A stretch of 64,000 nucleotides of DNA, taken from NCBI GenBank assembly GCA_038093515.1, contig JBBPSI010000033.1:108717-172716 (forward strand). The letters run 5' to 3'. Made by a program: the position numbers and the translations under genes. Each line of letters starts with the position of its first letter. Position 1 is the stretch's first letter. Shown piece after piece: positions 58,313-64,000 of the stretch. The notes under the pieces were generated by a model. The model was not told the DNA's origin. It did no database searches and saw only the letters and a list, made by a program, of their open reading frames with translations. This DNA comes from Butyriboletus loyo. Its lineage: Eukaryota > Basidiomycota > Agaricomycetes > Boletales > Boletaceae.

Positions 58313-61300
58313 CTAGACGGCGGCGGCGGCGGAAGTGGCGGCGGCGATAATGAGGGAGCAGGTGGACGTGGGGAAGTCCTTCTGGTGGCGAGCCTTGTAT
58401 GCTCGCAGCAACGGCATGGAATTGTCCAAATTCCCTTCGGGTTCCCAGGTGTTTTCGGCGGCGGAGTAGCCTTTCCAGGAGACCAAGTACTGTCTCCGAT
58501 TTCTGGTGCCTCTGTGCGAGAGGATCTTTTCTACTTCGTACTCCTCTTCGCCTTCTATGGTGTCTGGGGGCGGGTTCGTGTAGTTGGGGCCGTGCTCGGG
58601 GGTCTCTCTGTAAGACGACAGGAGAGAAGCGTGGAAGACGTCGTGTATCTTCCAGGTGGGCGGGAGGCGAAGGCGGAACGCGACGGGAGAAATTACTTGT
58701 GCCACCTCAAAGGGGCCTTCCCGTTTCGGCGCGAGTTTCCGCGACTGATATCTGAGCCTAAGGTTGCGGCCTTCTAGCCATACTTTATCTCCAACCTTCC
58801 ACGGCTTAAACTTCGTGGTGATCCGCTCTTTCATAAGGCGCCGTGCCTTGTCATGTGCTTCTGAGGCTTCTTCGCGACTTGCCGCTAAGTCCGAAAGCCT
58901 TGCTTCTAATGCCGGTAGGAATGTCCGTCCTAACGCCGGGTACGCGCGTGGTTCATAGCCGATCATCAACGAGAACGGCGTCTTGCCAGTCACCGAGTGA
59001 GTGGTCGAATTGTGAGAAAACTCCGCCATGGGGAGTATGCTGGCCCATCTGTCAGGGCGTCCATCGCAAAATATGCGGAGGTAGGTCTCCAGCTCCTGGT
59101 TGACCCTTTCTGTCTCGCCGTCCGTCTGGGGATGGTATGCTGAGGAGAGGGCGAGGTCGTATTTTAGCAGCCTTGCTAATTCCCGTGCGAAGGCTGAGGC
59201 GAATTGTGGACCGCGGTCCGAGATGCAGCGGTCGTGCAGACCGAATCTGGTGAACACTTTGTCGAAAAAGAGTTGCGCGACGCCTGCTGCGTCGATCGTT
59301 TTGTTGCAAGGTATGAAAATTACCCCCTTCGTAAGGCCATGGTCTACCACGACCATTACCGAATCAAATCCCATAGACTCCGGGAGATCCGTGATGAGAT
59401 CAACGGATACTTGCTGAAACGGCCGTGTGGCGGTGCTGGATAATGGGGTAAGCCCGGGTACTGTCGGGTGTGTGTTGACCTTGTTTGCCTGGCAGACAGC
59501 GCAACCTGTGACGAATTTCCGAATAAAAGAGCCCATTCCGGGCCACCAGTAGTCCCGCTGGACTAAATTCTGCGTCCTGAAAATACCTCCATGGCCGCCG
59601 GCGGGGCCCTCATGGAGTTCCTTTACAAGGGGATGACGCGCTTCCTCTGGCACATAGAGGCGTCCCTTGTAGTATAACTTGTCGTTTTCGAACAGCCAAT
59701 CGTGGGGGGCTGAACGAGGGAAGATGGGGGAGGCTTCGTACATAGCCGACAAGGCCTTCTGTACAAGCGGGTCGTTCTCGGTAGACACGACCATCTTTTC
59801 TGCGAGCGCGGTGTCGAGCGCGTTGACAAATACTGAATCTGGAAGTAAGACGACTTCCTGATTGTCGGCCGAGGTATCAACTTCGTCTCGGCGAGAGAGG
59901 GCGTCTGCGGGGCCCATAGCGGTTCCGGGGAGGTGGTGGAACTTGATGTCGTAGTCCTGTAGGTACATCATCCACCGAGCTTGTCGTCTTGACAACTTGT
60001 TGGGCTGACGGAAGTACGTCAGATTCTTGTGGTCCGTTAGTATCGTTACGGGATGACCAGTCCCCCTTAAGTAGTGACGCCATTCTTCCAAGGCGTGGAT
60101 GACAGCCAAAAGTTCTCTGTCATAGATGTCGTAGTTGCGCTCTGCCGGGGAGAGCGTCTTTGAGAGATAGGCACACGGGTGAAGGTCGCCGTTGCCGTCG
60201 TTCTGCATGAGTACCGCTCCCGTTGCTGTGAGAGAGGCGTCCGTCATGACTTTAAACTCCTTCGTAGTGTCTGGCATCGCCAGGACAGGCTGCTGTAGGA
60301 AGATCTCCTTGATCTTCAGGAAAGCGTTTTCGTGCTCAGGGGTCCATTCCCATTTCGTGGCCTTCTTTGTCAAATCGTGAAGAGGCCGAGATATCGCCGA
60401 GAAATTGCTTATAAAGCGGCGATAGAAGTTGCAAAAGCCGATGAATGATCGGACTGCTTTGACTGACGTAGGCGACTTCCATTCTTGGATCGCTTTGAGT
60501 TTTGTGGGGTCCATCTGGACACGGCCTGCTCGGATCACCATTCCGAGGTATTCGACTTCGTCGGTGTCGAAGAAGCATTTCTCCAGCTTCAGGAAGAGCT
60601 TATGCTCTCGTAGTCTCTGTAGGACGCGGCGTGTCCTTTCTTCGTGAACTCCGGCTTCTTCGGAGTGAATCAAGATGTCGTCCATGTAGATGACGAGCCA
60701 TCCTTCGGCTATCATATCACCAAAAGTGTGATCCATGAGGGCTTGAAACGTAGCCGGCGAGTTACATAGCCCGAAAAACATGACCGTTGGCTCAAAGAGC
60801 CCTTGCGGCGTAATGAACGCGGCCTTCCAGCGATCGCCAGGTTTGATGAGGACATTGTTGTATCCCCAACGAATGTCCATCTTCGTAAATATCTTGGAGC
60901 CCTTCAGGCGGTCGACAAGATCTCCGATGAGGGGGAGCGGGTAGGCGTTTTTAATCGTATGGGCGTTTACGTGCCTATAGTCCTGGCAAGGACGTAGGGA
61001 TCCATCCTTCTTTCCTACAAAAAAGAAGGGAGCGGCTTGGGGCGACTTCGAGGGGACTATCTTCCCCGTCTTTAGGTGTTCGGCGACGAACTCTTTACAT
61101 GCCTCCGTCTCCTTAGGATTGAGAGGGTAGGCCTTGGCGACTCGAGGGAGGAAGTCCTTGTCCAGGTCGATCGCGTGGTCGAATGACCGTGATGGGGGAA
61201 GTTCGTCGAGATTCTTTTTCTCGAAGACGTCTTCAAAACCCTTATACTGAGCCGGTAGTGTCTTCTTCGGCTTCTCTTCCTTGGCAGCTATCTCCGTAGA

Positions 61301-63463
61301 TACTGTTGCTTTACGAACGTCGTATGTTCGTCTTGCCTGCTGGTCTAGGCGCTTTTTCCAGAGGTGCGCCATCCTCGTGTCCGGGTCCATGTCGAGGTAC
61401 CGGATCAGATACCGTTGGGTAATTGCCCACGGGTCGTCGGGGCGTCTCTCTGCTGGTTGATCTGGGAATGCTACCCGTCCAGTCGTCCAGTCTATATCGG
61501 GGTTGGCGTCGCGAAGCCATGGCAGCCCGAGGATGACATTCTCTTGTCCTACGTTGAGAATCAAAAATTCTCTGAGTTGTTCGGTTCCTCCCGTCTGGAG
61601 GATCATGGTCGTCGAGTAGCGTATGGTTCCGCCCTTGTTTGGGGAACCGTCGACGTTCTGAGCTTTAAGCTCCTTGGTTAACCGTTTGATAGGGAGATGG
61701 TTTCGTTTGACAAAGTCCCTGTGAACGAAACATCCTGACGCTCCACTATCCACCAGCGCGGTGGTGTCGAATACTGGCCCGTTCTTGTTGGCGCATAGCA
61801 CAACCGGGATCCTCATGGACTGGGATTTCTGGCCAGTCGAATACGTGAAGGCGGCAATTGTCTCGGGGTGCCGCTCAACCTCGGGGGAGGGGAAACTCGG
61901 GTGGTCTCCCATAGCGGGGATCTTGCTCATCCGCTCTGTGGTGAGGTCGCTGTCTGCTCCTCTCTTGACGGCCGTGGTTCCAGGGGCGTCGTAGAACTGT
62001 TCGATAGGGGTTTCTGCCCTAATGGGAGGAATCGGGGGCAGATCGTCATCGTCTTCCTCGGTGGCGATGAGATCGGGCACGTCAACGTGCATGGGTCCTG
62101 GGGTCTCCAGGGGCGTGGCGTAGGAGGCTTCCTCGTATGAGGTTTCATTGCTGCTGCCGGCCTCCCGTCGTCTTTTCTTGCGCTCTTGCGCTTCTTCTTC
62201 TTCTCGGATCCTTTTTCCGAGGATTTCTTGTGCTACCGCGGCGGCTTGGTAGGCTTTCCTTAAGTCTGCGGGGGAGGTTGCTCGTTTCGACCTCCTCAAT
62301 GTCGGCCTAATTTCGGTGGCCGGTTTCTTTTCATCTTGGCCTCCGGACTTCTTTCTCCAGAGGGCGATCAACTCGTCAGTTGTCATCGTTGCTTCTTTTA
62401 ATACTGCCCCAGGGGTCATCTCCTCCTTGGGTTCGGCAGTTGTCTCTTTTGGTACTTGTGCGGGTACCGGCGTCGGCACAGGCTTCCTTGGTGTGAGTGC
62501 GGGTTTCCTCACGAGAGGGCGTCGGTGTACAAACGGCTTGCTCCGTTGTACTAGTGTAAACCCCTCGGAGTCCACTGTTGGCTCGGGTTTACCTGTGCTC
62601 GACCCGGATATCGGCGATCGGGGTGAGACTCTGTCGATGAGAGGACGTGGGGCGATCCGTTCGGCCAGCGTCTTGGCAACGGGGTCCTCTTTCTTCTTGC
62701 CAAAGGCCTTCTCGAGGCGTTGGCGAATTGCATCTTTGCTGATGCCTCTCGACTCCAGGGTCTGGAGGAGTTCCTTAACCGAGGGCTCCGACGTGGAGGC
62801 GGCTCGGACTTGTGACGGTGGCGGTGTCGGGGAAGAGGCGCGTCTGGCGTTCCCAATCTTCCAGGCTCTCGCGAGAGGTGGTGGAATGTTTCGTGGCGTG
62901 GAGGTTACGCGAACCTGTACTGGTGGGGACGAAGCGCGTCTGGCTTTCCCGATCTCCCGTGCCTTGTCGAGGGGGGAGAGTCTCCTTGGAGAGGTGGTGG
63001 CGGCGCGTATCTGCGCGGGGGAGGAAGAGGCACGCATGGCTCTCCCTATGGCTCTTGCCTTTTCGATAGGGGAGCCAGTTCGGCGGGCTGCTCCCAAGGA
63101 GAGGGCTTTCTGAAGCGGGGTTTGTCGGGCGGCGGGGAGGGGGATTGTGCGTAAATGCGCGACGGGGGAAGAGGCACGCATGGCTCTTCCGATGGCTTGT
63201 GCTTTCCAAAGCGGGGAACGGCGGGTGGCGGGGCGGGTGACAGTCGTAAAGGGTTCTTCTGCCGCGGCAGGATGAACGTGGAAGGGGTTTCGGCAATCTG
63301 CTCGCAAGCAGGTAGGAGGCGTGTCTTCTACCGCAGTAGGATGATGATGGAAGGGATTGTGACACACTGCTCGCGAGCAGGTAATAGCGGCGGCGGCGAT
63401 GGCATGGACAACATTGTCCTCGGTCTTCTCAGCGAGAAGGGCGTATCGGTTGGCGAAAGACAT
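58313..63463 (-). CDS. gag-pol: Element B polyprotein, about 1,716 residues
   Basis: Start chosen at MSFANRYALLAEK because the decayed relative B' begins at the same Met; an upstream in-frame Met at 63487 adds 8 residues. The first 300 residues have no recognisable Gag domain. They hold two Cys/His motifs (CSRAVCHNPFHHHP, CLRADCRNPFHVHP) and about six copies of a Ser/Arg-rich repeat of the form SPLxKAxxIGxARRASSP. Then follow protease LVDSGASGCFVHRDF (about 570), reverse transcriptase YMDDILIH (about 924), RNase H (TDASLTATGAVLM), integrase (HEGPAGGHGG, CAVCQ, SDRGPQFAS; about 1280-1480) and a chromodomain (EYEVEKILSHRG, WKGYSAAENTWEP; about 1640). It is a chromovirus, with integration probably directed to chromatin by the chromodomain. 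Confidence 0.9.
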   Translation of the reverse strand: MSFANRYALLAEKTEDNVVHAIAAAAITCSRAVCHNPFHHHPTAVEDTPPTCLRADCRNPFHVHPAAAEEPFTTVTRPATRRSPLWKAQAIGRAMRASSPVAHLRTIPLPAARQTPLQKALSLGAARRTGSPIEKARAIGRAMRASSSPAQIRAATTSPRRLSPLDKAREIGKARRASSPPVQVRVTSTPRNIPPPLARAWKIGNARRASSPTPPPSQVRAASTSEPSVKELLQTLESRGISKDAIRQRLEKAFGKKKEDPVAKTLAERIAPRPLIDRVSPRSPISGSSTGKPEPTVDSEGFTLVQRSKPFVHRRPLVRKPALTPRKPVPTPVPAQVPKETTAEPKEEMTPGAVLKEATMTTDELIALWRKKSGGQDEKKPATEIRPTLRRSKRATSPADLRKAYQAAAVAQEILGKRIREEEEAQERKKRRREAGSSNETSYEEASYATPLETPGPMHVDVPDLIATEEDDDDLPPIPPIRAETPIEQFYDAPGTTAVKRGADSDLTTERMSKIPAMGDHPSFPSPEVERHPETIAAFTYSTGQKSQSMRIPVVLCANKNGPVFDTTALVDSGASGCFVHRDFVKRNHLPIKRLTKELKAQNVDGSPNKGGTIRYSTTMILQTGGTEQLREFLILNVGQENVILGLPWLRDANPDIDWTTGRVAFPDQPAERRPDDPWAITQRYLIRYLDMDPDTRMAHLWKKRLDQQARRTYDVRKATVSTEIAAKEEKPKKTLPAQYKGFEDVFEKKNLDELPPSRSFDHAIDLDKDFLPRVAKAYPLNPKETEACKEFVAEHLKTGKIVPSKSPQAAPFFFVGKKDGSLRPCQDYRHVNAHTIKNAYPLPLIGDLVDRLKGSKIFTKMDIRWGYNNVLIKPGDRWKAAFITPQGLFEPTVMFFGLCNSPATFQALMDHTFGDMIAEGWLVIYMDDILIHSEEAGVHEERTRRVLQRLREHKLFLKLEKCFFDTDEVEYLGMVIRAGRVQMDPTKLKAIQEWKSPTSVKAVRSFIGFCNFYRRFISNFSAISRPLHDLTKKATKWEWTPEHENAFLKIKEIFLQQPVLAMPDTTKEFKVMTDASLTATGAVLMQNDGNGDLHPCAYLSKTLSPAERNYDIYDRELLAVIHALEEWRHYLRGTGHPVTILTDHKNLTYFRQPNKLSRRQARWMMYLQDYDIKFHHLPGTAMGPADALSRRDEVDTSADNQEVVLLPDSVFVNALDTALAEKMVVSTENDPLVQKALSAMYEASPIFPRSAPHDWLFENDKLYYKGRLYVPEEARHPLVKELHEGPAGGHGGIFRTQNLVQRDYWWPGMGSFIRKFVTGCAVCQANKVNTHPTVPGLTPLSSTATRPFQQVSVDLITDLPESMGFDSVMVVVDHGLTKGVIFIPCNKTIDAAGVAQLFFDKVFTRFGLHDRCISDRGPQFASAFARELARLLKYDLALSSAYHPQTDGETERVNQELETYLRIFCDGRPDRWASILPMAEFSHNSTTHSVTGKTPFSLMIGYEPRAYPALGRTFLPALEARLSDLAASREEASEAHDKARRLMKERITTKFKPWKVGDKVWLEGRNLRLRYQSRKLAPKREGPFEVAQVISPVAFRLRLPPTWKIHDVFHASLLSSYRETPEHGPNYTNPPPDTIEGEEEYEVEKILSHRGTRNRRQYLVSWKGYSAAENTWEPEGNLDNSMPLLRAYKARHQKDFPTSTCSLIIAAATSAAAAV

Positions 63464-63557
63464 GGCGGTCTCGGGGCGACTTCGCAAAGTTGGAGACGGC
63501 GGCGGGCTGGGGGCGGCTTTACTGTTGAAGAACAGAAGCAGGAAGAGAAACTAATTC

Positions 63558-64000
63558 TTTTTATTGCGGCTGGAGTCGCCGAAACAACTGCTGGCGACGC
63601 CGAATAGGGGCTCGAAACCTAATCGGAAGATAGCCGACTTCGCGTAAGAAACTGGCCTTCTCCGGCGGGCTTCTGCAAAGCAAGTGTCGGCGAGATCTTG
63701 TGTGGTGGCGACCAGACAAGATCGAGCAGGCTCTTATCGGCTTTATCGGCAAGAGATGGGTATATTGCTAGATTACTATGCACTTGGTAGATGCATAGAA
63801 TTAGCTAAAGAGCTCGTACTAGTCTAAGTGCGAGTATATATACTAAGGGCCATCATGCACAGACCGAGCTGTGCGTGGCAGCGAAGGGCATAGGGCTATG
63901 AGTCCGTCCGAGTCATAGCGTCAAAAGAAGAAGCGGCAAAGTGCCGGTAACGAGGGAGCGAAGCTCCGAGTAATGTGGCGACATCGTCAGCGAATGAGAA
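63558..64000 (-). repeat. 5' LTR of element B, incomplete at the window edge
   Basis: About 440 bp of LTR-B in minus orientation, recognisable by GGGGCTCGA, the GTGTCGGCGAGATCTTG block and the TATA tract near 63838. Its inner end reads TTATTGCGGCTGG where other copies have TGTTATGCTGG, so the exact boundary is uncertain. The remainder is outside the window. Confidence 0.7.

Larger units (their letters stand above)
57858..64000 (-). mobile_element. Element B: Gypsy chromovirus with an open polyprotein, runs off the window
   Basis: Minus orientation: 5' LTR-B from about 63558 to beyond the window end, a leader with AAAGAATTAG, one long gag-pol frame (63463-58313), a polypurine tract (58271-58280) and a partial 3' LTR-B (57858-58270). 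It is rich in CpG and has no stop codon, in contrast with its decayed relatives B' and C. Confidence 0.85.

Noticed and set aside
1..64000. CRISPR arrays, operons, tRNA or rRNA genes
   Set aside because: The DNA is eukaryotic; no regularly spaced short repeats were seen, and no tRNA or rRNA sequence was recognised by eye, though tRNAs could be missed without a covariance-model search.

Overview
The window looks like nuclear DNA of a filamentous basidiomycete (Agaricomycetes). The evidence is short GT-AG introns of about 45-60 bp, many exons per gene, a Mis12 kinetochore gene, a SCAP-type sterol sensor, an Msc7-type aldehyde dehydrogenase and several chromovirus (Ty3/Gypsy) families. A Rhizoctonia/Ceratobasidium-like source is only an impression. 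All exon structures were read by eye from splice signals and reading-phase agreement; no similarity search was run.

Layout. Bases 1-32,700 are the host gene space. In order it holds: a low-complexity hypothetical protein (minus), a sparse stretch with one broken gene remnant, glutathione reductase, two related single-pass membrane proteins flanking an intronless hypothetical gene, an O-fucosyltransferase-like type II membrane protein, two tandem MIF/tautomerase genes (the first with irregular splice sites), kinetochore Mis12 (minus), histone acetyltransferase HAT1 (plus, divergent from Mis12), the sterol-sensing SREBP chaperone SCAP (minus) and an Msc7-type aldehyde dehydrogenase (minus). These are ordinary housekeeping and membrane genes and do not form a cluster.

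From about 33 kb to the end the window is a stack of nested retroelements with no recognisable host gene. I distinguish these families by their LTRs: LTR-A (about 498 bp, the LTR of element F), LTR-B (about 820 bp, the LTR of elements B and B'), LTR-C (426 bp, the LTR of element C), an insert called D, and one Tc1/mariner element. Target-site duplications show the order of events. An outer solo LTR (34296-45783, duplication CTTTG) contains a solo LTR-B and the complete element C (35402-45607, duplication GTAGA). Element C in turn contains a solo LTR-A, a solo LTR-A relative, the D insert and two solo LTR-B copies. A second stack (47383-52736) holds a decayed element B' whose 5' LTR carries a solo LTR-C and the mariner element. 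Element F (52737-57857, minus) is 5'-truncated but keeps an open pol frame once a solo LTR-B is discounted. Element B (minus, 57858 to beyond the window) has a single uninterrupted polyprotein frame of about 1,716 codons ending in a chromodomain, so it is the youngest-looking element.

Points that stand out are: (1) the leaders of elements B' and C do not begin with a tRNA-type primer site but carry 10-base stretches complementary to their own LTRs just downstream of the TATA box, and the two families differ in a compensated way, as expected for Tf1/sushi-type self-priming; (2) element C carries an extra open reading frame after pol with three zinc knuckles; (3) element B lacks a recognisable gag and instead starts with repeated Cys/His and Ser/Arg-rich motifs; (4) all eight nonsense codons of element C pol are TGA at positions where element B has arginine, pointing to CpG decay; (5) three host genes use 5-nt microexons.
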